The notes below the pieces were generated by a model, which did no database searches, was not told the origin of the DNA, and saw only the letters and a list, made by a program, of their open reading frames with translations. Shown here piece after piece: positions 15,840-23,942 of a DNA stretch of 64,000 bases. The stretch is from contig JBHJHI010000004.1 of assembly GCA_050330995.1 (NCBI GenBank), positions 1 to 64,000 of the forward strand, in the 5' to 3' direction. How positions within the stretch are numbered: position 1 is the stretch's first letter; the number at the start of each line of letters is the position of its first letter. The stretch is from Thermohalobaculum sp050330995. Lineage in GTDB: Bacteria; Pseudomonadota; Alphaproteobacteria; Rhodobacterales; Rhodobacteraceae. The translations under genes were made by a program, and so were the position numbers.

Positions 15840-17549
15840 CTACTCCGCGGCGCGGCCCGCCCCGCCGATCTCGTCGGGGAAGTGCTTCATCACCAGCCGG
15901 ATCGGGTTCGGCGCCGCCTGCCCGAGCCCACAGATCGAGGCGTCGACCATCACGGTGCTCAGGTCTTCGAGGAGGTCCGTGTCCCACGTCTCGGCCTCCA
16001 TCAGCTGCACCGCCTTGGCGCAGCCGACGCGGCAGGGGGTGCACTGCCCGCAGCTCTCGTCCTCGAAGAAGCGCAGCATGGTGAGCGCCGCCTCGCGCAC
16101 GCTGTCGTGGTCGGACAGCACCACCACCGCGGCCGAGCCGATGAACGAGCCGTGCGGCTGCAGCGTGTCGAAGTCGAGGGGCACGTCGTCGAGCGAGGCG
16201 GGCAGCATGCCCGACGACGGCCCGCCCGGCTGGTAGGCCTTGAGCGTGTGGCCGTCGAGCATGCCGCCCGCCGCCTCGACGATGTCGCGGATGGTCGAGC
16301 CCGCGGGCAGGAGATGCACACCCGGGCTCTTGACCCGCCCCGAGACCGAGTAGGAGCGCAGGCCCACCCGCCCGTTCTTCTCGACCGAGGAGAAGATCTC
16401 CGGCCCCTCGCGGCAGATGCGCGTGACCCAGAGCAGCGTCTCGACGTTGTGCACGAGCGTGGGTCGGTCGAACACGCCGACCTGCGCGACGTAGGGCGGC
16501 TTGTGGCGCGGCAGGCCGCGCTTGCCCTCGATCGACTCGATCATCGCCGATTCCTCGCCGCAGATATAGGCGCCGGCGCCGCGGCGGACCTCGACATAGC
16601 CCGGCACGATCAGCCCGGCCGCCTCCAGCGCGGCGATCTCGGTGGCGAGGATCTTCAGGATGCCCGGATACTCGTCGCGCATGTAGAGGTACACGCGCTC
16701 GGCCTCGACCGCCCAGGCGGCGATCAGCGTACCCTCCAGGAACAGGTGCGGCTGGCGCTCCAGCCAGTAGCGGTCCTTGAAGGTGCCGGGCTCGCCCTCG
16801 TCGCCGTTGACGGCCATGTAGCGCGGCCCCGGCACGGCGCGGACGAACGACCACTTCTTGCCCGAGGGAAAGCCCGCGCCGCCGAGGCCGCGCAGCCCCG
16901 CGTCGAGGAGCGTCTGCTGCACCTCGTCGGCCGTGCGCGAGCCGCCGCGCAGGGCTTCGAGCGTCTCGTAGCCCCCGGCGCGGCGATAGGTGTCGAAGCC
17001 CTCGTAGACCGGCACCAGCGCCTCGGTGGCGTTCGCCTCGACGGCGGCGAGCACGCGCTCGGGGGTGGCGTGGTCGACGAAGTTGTGCCCGACCTCGGCC
17101 ACCGGCGCGGTGTCGCAGCGCCCGACGCAGGGAGCCCGCACCACGCGCACCTGCGCGGGGTTGGTACCCTTCTCCAGCGCCGCCTTCAGCGCCTCGGCGC
17201 CGGCCATCCGGCACGAGAGGCTGTCGCAGACGCGGATGGTGAGCGCGGGCGGCGGCGCCTCGCCCTCGCGGACCACGTCGAAGTGGGCGTAGAAGGTCGC
17301 GACCTCGTAGACCTCGGCCTGCGCGAGGCGCATCTCGTGCGCGAGGCTCGCCAGATGGTCCGCTGAGAGGTGGCCGTGCTCGTCCTGGATCAGGTGCAGG
17401 AACTCGATCAGCAGATCGCGCCGGCGCGGGCGGTCGCCCAGCAGCCGGCGGACCTCGGCGAGGCCGGCGTCGGTGTGCTGGCGGCCCTTGGGGCGCGGGC
17501 GCCCCTTGCCGTAGCCGCGGATCGATTGGCGCGCGTCGAGCGGGGCCAT
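15840..17549 (-). CDS. Fused formate dehydrogenase gamma-beta subunit (NuoE-NuoF-like, FdsGB)
   Basis: A 569-residue fusion of the diaphorase subunits. Residues about 25-160 form a NuoE/FdsG-like thioredoxin-fold 2Fe-2S domain with cysteines in RVCDSLSCR and APCVGRCD. The rest is NuoF/FdsB-like, with the FMN/NAD loop RGLGGAGFPSGKKW, GAYICGEESAMIESIEGKRG and the C-terminal 4Fe-4S site ESCGQCTPCRVGC. It takes electrons from FdsA to NAD+. The start at 17549 is chosen because GAGGAG lies 9 bases ahead and the upstream promoter would initiate near 17575; an ATG at 17579 is therefore unlikely. Confidence 0.93.
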   Translation of the reverse strand: MAPLDARQSIRGYGKGRPRPKGRQHTDAGLAEVRRLLGDRPRRRDLLIEFLHLIQDEHGHLSADHLASLAHEMRLAQAEVYEVATFYAHFDVVREGEAPPPALTIRVCDSLSCRMAGAEALKAALEKGTNPAQVRVVRAPCVGRCDTAPVAEVGHNFVDHATPERVLAAVEANATEALVPVYEGFDTYRRAGGYETLEALRGGSRTADEVQQTLLDAGLRGLGGAGFPSGKKWSFVRAVPGPRYMAVNGDEGEPGTFKDRYWLERQPHLFLEGTLIAAWAVEAERVYLYMRDEYPGILKILATEIAALEAAGLIVPGYVEVRRGAGAYICGEESAMIESIEGKRGLPRHKPPYVAQVGVFDRPTLVHNVETLLWVTRICREGPEIFSSVEKNGRVGLRSYSVSGRVKSPGVHLLPAGSTIRDIVEAAGGMLDGHTLKAYQPGGPSSGMLPASLDDVPLDFDTLQPHGSFIGSAAVVVLSDHDSVREAALTMLRFFEDESCGQCTPCRVGCAKAVQLMEAETWDTDLLEDLSTVMVDASICGLGQAAPNPIRLVMKHFPDEIGGAGRAAE

Positions 17550-17581
17550 GCGGGTCCACTCCTCGGAATTGCTCTCCATAT

Positions 17582-17610
17582 ATAATCACGGAACGCGCAG
17601 TTTCGGACAA
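17582..17610 (-). promoter_or_regulatory. Sigma70-like promoter of the formate dehydrogenase operon
   Basis: On the minus strand TTGTCC (17610-17605) is followed after exactly 17 bases by GATTAT (17587-17582). Transcription would begin near 17575, just ahead of the fdsGB ribosome site. This is the only AT-rich stretch in the gap. Confidence 0.6.
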
Positions 17611-17653
17611 AGACCGATGCGTGATGCGGCGATGAGGCGGGGTTATCAAAGAC

Positions 17654-17690
17654 CGGGGCCGAGCGCCGCGGACGAGCGTCCCCGGCCCCG
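17654..17690 (-). terminator. Hairpin after the MFS gene, ahead of the fds promoter
   Basis: Inverted repeat CGGGGCCG (17654-17661) / CGGCCCCG (17683-17690) followed on the minus strand by CTTTGATAA. It lies between the MFS stop and the fds promoter, so it probably isolates the two transcripts. Confidence 0.5.
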
Positions 17691-17696
17691 TTACGC

Positions 17697-18896
17697 TCAG
17701 GAGAGGGCCTGGGCCCGCTGCGTGGCGAAGGCGAGCGCGATCGCCGATGGCGGGAGCGCGAGGAGCAGGAAGGCGATCTCCGCGCCCGCGGCCGAAACCA
17801 GCGGTCCCGCGAGCGCGGGGCCGAGGACGCTGCCGCTGGCCGCGGCGACGAGCGCGGCGGTGAAGCCGAGCGAGCCGCGTCCCGGGAACAGCCGCAGGCT
17901 CCAGAACGAGAGCACGGCGCTGATCGTCATCACCGCCGCGCCGTGCAGTCCGGCGGAGGCGACGAGGCCGGCCCAGGAGCTCGGTGTCAGCGCGACGAGC
18001 GCGAGCGAGGCGGCGAAGGCGGCGAAGATCGCCGACAGGAGCGCCGCGAGGCCGATGCGCGCCTCGATCCATCCGGTCGCGAGCCCGACCACGCCGCAGG
18101 CGCCGTAGCCGAGGAAGATCACCGCCGCGGCGGCGTCGTCCGGCAGGCCGGGCAGCCCGCCCGCGTCGACGACGCGGTCGGCGGCGAAGGCGAGGTAGAT
18201 CGCGTTGGTCGCGCCGAAGAGGAGCGCCGCGGCGTAGAGCGGCAGCGCGCGGCGGCGCAGGAAGCCGGGCCCGCCCCCGCCCGCCGCCGGCGCCCGCCCC
18301 CCCGGCACGCCGAGCAGGGCGGCGACCGCCGCGACGAGACCGGCGGCGGCGAAGGCGCTCCAGGCGGTGCGCCAGTCGAAGCCGGCGACGGTGGTGGCGC
18401 GCGCCAGCGCCCCCGCCGCCGCCACGCCGAGGGTCGTGCCGGTCGAGACGGCGGAGAGCGCGGCGGGGCGGGTGCGCTCGGGCACCACGCGCTCGGCGGC
18501 GTCGTTGAAGGGCGCCCAGCAGAAGCCCGCGCTCGCGCCCGCGAGCGCGACGCCCGTGGCCAGCGCCCCGACGCTCTCGGCGCCCGCCACCACCGCGAAG
18601 CCCAGCGCGGCCGAGAGCGCGCCGAGATAGACCGGTAGGCGCTGGCCGATCCGCAGGCCGAGCCAGGCCGCGAGCGGCAGCGCGAGCAGGAAAGCGAGGA
18701 AGCCGCCGCTGGCGATCAGGCCGGAGAGGCTGGTCGAGAGCGCGAAGTCCTCGTTGAAGGCGGGCAGGAACAGCCCGAACCCCATCCGCGCCGGGCCGAA
18801 GGCGACCGCGGTGGCGACGAAGCCGGCCGAGGCGAGGCGCACGCTCGGCAGAGCGGACGCGCGGCGTTCATGATCGTTTGGCAAGACGCTTTCCAT
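17697..18896 (-). CDS. MFS transporter (YbfB/YjiJ-like)
   Basis: A 399-residue protein with about 12 hydrophobic segments. The opening ASAGFVATAVAFGPARMGFG, followed by FLPAFNEDFALSTSLSGLI, is typical of the YbfB/YjiJ-like branch of the major facilitator family. The start MESVLPNDHERR is preferred over upstream in-frame codons because those add only low-complexity sequence. It is separated from fdsGB by a hairpin and lies downstream of the LysR gene on the same strand. Formate or organic acid transport is conceivable from context; nothing in the sequence shows it. Confidence 0.82.
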   Translation of the reverse strand: MESVLPNDHERRASALPSVRLASAGFVATAVAFGPARMGFGLFLPAFNEDFALSTSLSGLIASGGFLAFLLALPLAAWLGLRIGQRLPVYLGALSAALGFAVVAGAESVGALATGVALAGASAGFCWAPFNDAAERVVPERTRPAALSAVSTGTTLGVAAAGALARATTVAGFDWRTAWSAFAAAGLVAAVAALLGVPGGRAPAAGGGGPGFLRRRALPLYAAALLFGATNAIYLAFAADRVVDAGGLPGLPDDAAAAVIFLGYGACGVVGLATGWIEARIGLAALLSAIFAAFAASLALVALTPSSWAGLVASAGLHGAAVMTISAVLSFWSLRLFPGRGSLGFTAALVAAASGSVLGPALAGPLVSAAGAEIAFLLLALPPSAIALAFATQRAQALS

Positions 18897-19121
18897 GCAG
18901 GACGCTGGAGCCGTCGCGCCGAGATGGGGCTTTGACGGATGCTCGCCATCCTCCGGCGCATCGAGGGGCCCGGACCGATGCGCCGGGCGCACCCGTGCCG
19001 GGCGCACCGAAGTCTCCGGTCGCCCGCGCCCGCCTCGGGCACGGACGCCCCGGCGCGTCTCCGGCCTACGCGACGGTCGTCGCGTCCGGCGCCGGGGCCG
19101 GATCGCGCGCGAGGCGCGGCC

Positions 19122-20090
19122 TCACTCCGCCGCCACCCGCTCGGCCAGCCGCAGCACCGCCGCGACCGCCGGCGGCTCGAAGGCGGCGTCTGGCAGGAAG
19201 GCGGCGACCGAGCGGGCGAGTTCGGGCTCGACGAGGTCGAGGCGCACGAAGCCCCCGCTCGTGCCAGGGCCCGCCGCCGGCGGCGCCGCGTTCGCCGGCG
19301 CGATGGTCGCGGCCTGTCCGCTCGCGAGGAAGGCGTAGAGGGTCGCGAGGTCGTTGGTCTCGAACACGGGGCGGCAGGCGACGCCGGCGGCGCCGAAGGC
19401 GTCGTCGATGATGCGGCGGTTCTTCATGTCGCGCGTGAGCAGCGCGAGCGGCACCGAGGCCGCCGCCGCCCAGGGCAGGCGCGTCTGCGCGTCCGGCGCG
19501 AGCGCCGGGGGGGCGAGCAGCACGTAGCCCTCGCTGTAGAGAAACCGCGGCGCCCTGCGCGCCGCCCCGGCGTCGCCGAGCATCGCCCCCCCCGCCATGG
19601 CCCCGCCCGCCACCGCCTCGCTGTCGCCCGCGAGGGTGTCGTCGGTGTAGCTGATGCCGATGTCGAAGCGCCCGGCGGCGAGCCCGCTCGCGATCTCGGC
19701 GGCCGAGGCCGAGCGCACCACCGGCACCACGCGGGGATAGGCCGCGCGCACGCTGGCCGCGAGGCGCGCGGCGAAGGAGAGCGCGGTCGGGATCACGCCG
19801 AGGGTGACGTGGCCGGTGATCTCGCCGCGCTCGCCCTTAAGCTCGGCCAGCATCGCCTCGTGCTCGGCGAGGATGCGTCGCGCCCAGCGCAGCAGCACCT
19901 CGCCCTCCTCGGTGAAGCCCGCGAAGCGCGTGCCGCGCCGCACCAGCGCCATGCCGAGCGCGGCCTCCAGGTTGGCGATCCTGAGCGAGAGCGCGGGCTG
20001 GGAGATGCCGCAGGCCACCGCCGCGCGGGTGAAGTGCTCGTGGCGCGCGAGTGCCGCGAAGAGCTGCAGATCGCGCAGTTCGAAGCGCAT
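19122..20090 (-). CDS. LysR-type transcriptional regulator, candidate formate dehydrogenase regulator
   Basis: A 322-residue LysR protein. The helix-turn-helix covers residues about 3-60 (LQLFAALARHEHFTRAAVA, ISQPALSLRIANLE), followed by a periplasmic-binding-like effector domain from about residue 90. The effector domain has an insertion rich in Gly/Ala/Met near residues 160-175. LysR proteins next to fds genes (FdsR) control formate dehydrogenase in other bacteria, but here an MFS gene intervenes and the orientation is the same rather than divergent, so the target is uncertain. Confidence 0.85.
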   Translation of the reverse strand: MRFELRDLQLFAALARHEHFTRAAVACGISQPALSLRIANLEAALGMALVRRGTRFAGFTEEGEVLLRWARRILAEHEAMLAELKGERGEITGHVTLGVIPTALSFAARLAASVRAAYPRVVPVVRSASAAEIASGLAAGRFDIGISYTDDTLAGDSEAVAGGAMAGGAMLGDAGAARRAPRFLYSEGYVLLAPPALAPDAQTRLPWAAAASVPLALLTRDMKNRRIIDDAFGAAGVACRPVFETNDLATLYAFLASGQAATIAPANAAPPAAGPGTSGGFVRLDLVEPELARSVAAFLPDAAFEPPAVAAVLRLAERVAAE

Positions 20091-20285
20091 GGGGCGTCTC
20101 GGGCTCCGGGGGTCTGGACCGTCTCGTTAGACCGCGCGCCGGGCCGGGGCAATCGGAACGGACCCCACGGCGGGCCGGTTCGGGAGCCGGAGGCGCCGGC
20201 GGGCGTGCGCGGCTGCGAGCGCGCATCGGCGCGACGCTTCCCCGGCGGTCGGGTCCGCCGCCCGAGCCCGACTCGCCGGGAGCGA

Positions 20286-20570
20286 TCAGAACAGCTTGGG
20301 CTTGAGCTTCAGCAGGGTCGCGTTGGTCTCGCGCACCGAACGCTCCACCGTCTCGTTGATGCGGTCGCGCGTCTCGATGCCGGCGTTGACCGCGCTCTCG
20401 ATCGCGCTCGCCTGCACCATCGCCGCGACGAGGCCGAGATTCTCTCGCGCGTAGCCTCGGCCGAAGGCGGCGTCGACCGCCTCGATGGCGCGCGCGAGGT
20501 AATAGGCAGCCGCGTCGGGCGCTTCCGACTTGCCCGGATCGGCGGGAGGATGGGGCTCGGCGTCGGCCAT
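20286..20570 (-). CDS. Hypothetical 94-residue helical protein
   Basis: I do not recognise a family. After a short charged N-terminus rich in Pro and Asp, the protein is predicted to be almost all helix (AYYLARAIEAVDAAFGRGYA, then NAGIETRDRINETVERSVRE) with a basic tail KLKPKLF. The start MADAEPHPPADPG is chosen because earlier codons in frame give arginine/proline-rich sequence. It stands alone between the LysR gene and the glutathione S-transferase gene. No signal peptide or membrane segment. Confidence 0.6.
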   Translation of the reverse strand: MADAEPHPPADPGKSEAPDAAAYYLARAIEAVDAAFGRGYARENLGLVAAMVQASAIESAVNAGIETRDRINETVERSVRETNATLLKLKPKLF

Positions 20571-20826
20571 GGCGCGTCTCCGTTCGCGGGTGCAGGGGAG
20601 CGAGGATGGCGGGCGCGACCCTCGCGCACGGGGCGCGCCCGCCGGATCCGGCGGGCCGGGCGGGCGAGCGGATCTCGTCGCCCGCGGGCGAGGGCGGCTC
20701 ATCGGCGCGACCGGTTCGGGCCGGGCGGGACACCCCGCGGCCGAGGCGCGTGCGGCGGAGACGGCCTTCGTCGGGGTCGTGGCCCTCGGGCGACGTCTCT
20801 CCGACGCCGCCCGGCGGGGTTCCGGC

Positions 20827-21435
20827 TCAGCTGCGCGGCGCGGTCGCCAGCATCGCCGGGGTCTCGCGGTAGTCCTCGAACCACTCGGCGATCTCTGGCG
20901 CCTCGCGCCGCCAGCCCATTCCCGAGAAGCGGAAGTCGAGATAGCCGAGGGCGGCGGCGAGGGCGAGGTGGTCGATGCGCTCGGGCGTCTCGCGGATCGC
21001 CTCGGCCTCGGCCTCGAAGGCGCCGAGCGCGCGGGTGATCTTGGCCTGCCAGGCGTCGACGAGCTGCTGGCTCTGCTGCGCCTCCGGACGCAGGCGGCGC
21101 TCGTCGATCGCGAGCAGCCCCGCGTCGAGGAGGCCGTCGGCGAGCGCCTCGCGCCGCAGCACGCCGAAGGCGCGCTCGTCCGTGGGGTAGAGCCCCCCGC
21201 CCGAGAACTCGTCGAGATAGCGGCAGATCACGCGGCTGTCGTAGAGCGCCTCGCCCTCGTCGGTGACCAGCGCGGGCACCTTGCCGAGCGGGTTGTGCGC
21301 GAGCACCTGCTTGTCCGGTCGCGTCGGCGTCGTGTTGGCGGTGACGAGCTGCACCTTCTCCGTGAGTCGCCTCAGGTAGAGCACCAGCATGACCTTGCGG
21401 ACGTAGGGCGAGGTCGGGGAGAAGTAGAGCTTCAC
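20827..21435 (-). CDS. Glutathione S-transferase family protein
   Basis: A 202-residue cytosolic GST with an N-terminal thioredoxin-like domain (KLYFSPTSPYVRKVMLVL; the S/T-S-P-Y-V-R region binds glutathione; cis-Pro in KVPALV; DSRVICRYLDE) and a helical C-terminal domain. The GTG start is well supported by GAGGAGA 7 bases upstream and overlaps the MFS stop by 4 bases (GTGA). Substrate unknown; the coupled exporter hints at detoxification. Confidence 0.9.
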   Translation of the reverse strand: MKLYFSPTSPYVRKVMLVLYLRRLTEKVQLVTANTTPTRPDKQVLAHNPLGKVPALVTDEGEALYDSRVICRYLDEFSGGGLYPTDERAFGVLRREALADGLLDAGLLAIDERRLRPEAQQSQQLVDAWQAKITRALGAFEAEAEAIRETPERIDHLALAAALGYLDFRFSGMGWRREAPEIAEWFEDYRETPAMLATAPRS

Positions 21436-22778
21436 GTCGGTCTCCTCGTCTGGGCGCCGCCGTCCCCGACGCGCGCGGTCTCTTGTCCCGCGCCTTCGGG
21501 CGCGGCTTTCCCTGGCGCGCCCTCCGGCGCGGTATCGGATCGTGCGGCGCCGGGGCGGGTGGCGTCCGCGCGCAGGAGACGGGCCAGCACCATCGAGGTA
21601 CGCGGCCAGAAACGGTAGGGCGCCACCGGCCGCCGGCCCGGGCGCCGGGTCGCACGGTATAGGGCGAAGCCGATCAGCGAAAGATGGGTCAGGCCCAGAA
21701 GATCGAACATCGCGCCCGGCCCGAGCGCGCCGATCAGCTCGGCCGCGAGCACCGGCGCGGCGATCGCGCCGAGCGAGAAGTAGAACACGATCGAGGCGTT
21801 CAGATCGATCACGAAGCCGGGCTCGGCGTAGTCGTTGGCGTAGGTCGCGGCCACCGAGTAGATCGGGAAGGCGGTCAGCCCGAAGGCGAAGCTGCCCGCG
21901 ATCAGGAGCGCCGCGCCCGGCGTCTCGCCGAGGCCGTGGGCGAACCAGAAGCACGTCGCCGCCGCCACCCCCGAGAGCCCGAGCAGCACGCGCCGGCGCT
22001 CGACGCGGTCGGCGATCCAGCCGACCGGGATCTGCGCGGCGACCCCGCCCACCAGCCCCGCGGCCAGGAACAGCGCGATCTCGGACGGCACGAGCCCGCC
22101 CTGCTCCGCGTAGATCGGCCCCACCATGCGGAAGGCGGCCGAGGAGGCGGCCGCGACCACCACCCCCGCCATCGCCGTCGGCGACAGCCGCCAGGCCCGG
22201 ATCGGCGCGAGCCGCGGCGCGTGCGTCGCCGTGGGCGCGGTGCGGTTGGTGAGCGAGAGCGGCAGGAGGCACAGGCAGCAGAAGATCGCCACCACGTTGT
22301 AGGCGGCGTAGGAGGCGGGATCGAGCACGCCGATCAGTCCCTGCGCGGCGACCTGTCCGGTCATGTCGACCACGCGGTAGATCCCGAACACCCGCCCCCG
22401 GCTCGCGTTCCCGGTGCGCGCGTGCAGCCAGGCGTCGACCACGGTGTAGGCCGAGGCGATGGAGACGCCGGTCAGTATCCTGAGCCCGGCCCAGGCGTAG
22501 GGGTCGACCGCGAGCGGATGGGCGAGCGCGCCGATCGCGCCGACCGCCGCGGCGGCGGCGAACACGCGCGCGTGCCCCGCCCGCCCGATCAGCCGCGGCG
22601 CGAGGTAGCAGCCGAGCAGGAAGCCCACGTAGTGCCCCGATCCGATCAGCCCGATCTCGCGCTCGGAGAAGCCGCGCGCGGCGCCGGCGAGCGCGTCGAG
22701 CGGGCCGAGCGAGCCCGAGCCGAGCTGCTCGAGGAAGATCGAGGCGAAGAGGGCTGCGAAGGCGATCAGGGTGGACAT
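21432..22778 (-). CDS. MFS transporter (YcaD-like)
   Basis: A 448-residue membrane protein with 12 hydrophobic segments and the MFS loop GRVFGIYRVVDMTGQVAAQG. It resembles the YcaD-type sugar/metabolite branch (LIGSGHYVGFLLGCYLAP). After the last membrane segment there is an unusual C-terminal tail of about 65 residues rich in Ala, Gly and Arg, likely disordered and cytoplasmic. It is coupled to the downstream GST gene by a 4-base overlap and is divergent from the gene at 22957. Confidence 0.85.
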   Translation of the reverse strand: MSTLIAFAALFASIFLEQLGSGSLGPLDALAGAARGFSEREIGLIGSGHYVGFLLGCYLAPRLIGRAGHARVFAAAAAVGAIGALAHPLAVDPYAWAGLRILTGVSIASAYTVVDAWLHARTGNASRGRVFGIYRVVDMTGQVAAQGLIGVLDPASYAAYNVVAIFCCLCLLPLSLTNRTAPTATHAPRLAPIRAWRLSPTAMAGVVVAAASSAAFRMVGPIYAEQGGLVPSEIALFLAAGLVGGVAAQIPVGWIADRVERRRVLLGLSGVAAATCFWFAHGLGETPGAALLIAGSFAFGLTAFPIYSVAATYANDYAEPGFVIDLNASIVFYFSLGAIAAPVLAAELIGALGPGAMFDLLGLTHLSLIGFALYRATRRPGRRPVAPYRFWPRTSMVLARLLRADATRPGAARSDTAPEGAPGKAAPEGAGQETARVGDGGAQTRRPT

Positions 22779-22956
22779 CGGAGGGCGTCCCGAGGGGGCA
22801 GGGGGGAATGATCGTGGCGCTTCTCGGGAAGGCGCGTCGAGCGCTCGGGCGACGATGCGGGCCGCAGGGGCGTCGCAACCTACGGTGGCCTCGCGGGAAA
22901 CTTCGCGCGCCGCAGTCTCTATCGTCGTGCTCTCTGTGCTGTCACCAATTCGAACG

Positions 22957-23781
22957 ATGCGAAGCGAGCCTTCATCCGAGACACCGCCGACGCGGATCTT
23001 CGTCCTCCTCGCGAGCGAAGCGCGCCTCGGCGTGGTGCTCGCTTGGCGCCGCTACACCTGCTGCTTCCTCTGGCGGCTGGAGGACGACGTGCTGGAGCGC
23101 GGCAACTGCATGGGCGCGCAACTCTATCCCGAGCGGTCGGACCTGTCCCCGGACGGCCGGCACCTGATCTACTTCGCGGCGAGCCACAAGCCGGACGATC
23201 CGAGGAGCGGTGCCTGGACATCGATCTCCAGGCCGCCTTGGCTCAAGGCCGTTGCGTTCTATCCCGAGGGCCTTGCCCTGTATGGAGGTGGTTTCTTCCT
23301 CTCGAACGAGACTTGGGTCTTCACGGGCCACGGGTATCGCCGGTCTGCATCGACATTCTCCGATGAAAGCGGCCTCGTCCGTATGCCGCCGCCTCACCCG
23401 GCCGTACGTGGCATCCCGAGCTCGCGCGCGGCTCACCTGCGCCGTTCGGGCTGGGAGGTGACGACGATGCCGGGTGAGGACGTGCGCTTCGAGCGCAGTC
23501 TCGGCCGCCACTGGCGGCTTCTGAAGACGAGGCGCATCCCGGGGGATCCCGGACGCGGACGGATCGACGAGCGCACGGCGCTCGTCGCCGAGGACGGGCG
23601 GCGGATCGACTGCCCGGACTGGGACTGGGCGGACGCGGACCCCCGGACGGGCGATCTGCTCTACGCGCAGGCGGGCCGGCTCTGGCGCCAGCCCGTCACC
23701 GGCCGGCGCGGCTGGCCCGACCCGACGCTCGTCGCCGATCTGAACGGGATGCGGTTCGCGAACGGGCGCGCTCCCTACTGA
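22957..23781 (+). CDS. Hypothetical protein with beta-propeller-like repeats
   Basis: A 274-residue protein of unknown role. Near the N-terminus it has LSPDGRHLIYFAA, a PD40/WD40-like strand motif, and later stretches (LVAEDGRRIDCPDWDWADAD, RTGDLLYAQAGRLWR) look like further propeller blades. No signal peptide is evident. The start at MRSEPSSETPPTRIF is chosen because upstream codons in the same frame are low-complexity. It is divergent from the MFS gene with a 178-base gap. Confidence 0.65.
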   Translation: MRSEPSSETPPTRIFVLLASEARLGVVLAWRRYTCCFLWRLEDDVLERGNCMGAQLYPERSDLSPDGRHLIYFAASHKPDDPRSGAWTSISRPPWLKAVAFYPEGLALYGGGFFLSNETWVFTGHGYRRSASTFSDESGLVRMPPPHPAVRGIPSSRAAHLRRSGWEVTTMPGEDVRFERSLGRHWRLLKTRRIPGDPGRGRIDERTALVAEDGRRIDCPDWDWADADPRTGDLLYAQAGRLWRQPVTGRRGWPDPTLVADLNGMRFANGRAPY

Positions 23782-23942
23782 CGGCCGAAGAGGCCCTGTC
23801 TCTTGCCGCGCGTCGTGAAGGACGAACGCGACGTTCCGACCGGCCTCGCCCCCCGGACGCCACGCCGCGCCTCCCGCGCTTGCCCGCGCCGCGCGGGGGT
23901 TGATATGGCCCCCCGGCAACCATCCGCAGGAGGCGCGCCGCC

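Noticed and set aside
15051..19411. Several long plus-strand open frames opposite the fds operon and MFS/LysR genes
   Set aside because: Shadows of real minus-strand genes caused by the high GC content; Arg/Ala-rich without domains.
22771..22956. Longer start for the gene at 22957
   Set aside because: The extra 62 residues are low-complexity and would overlap the start of the divergent MFS gene.
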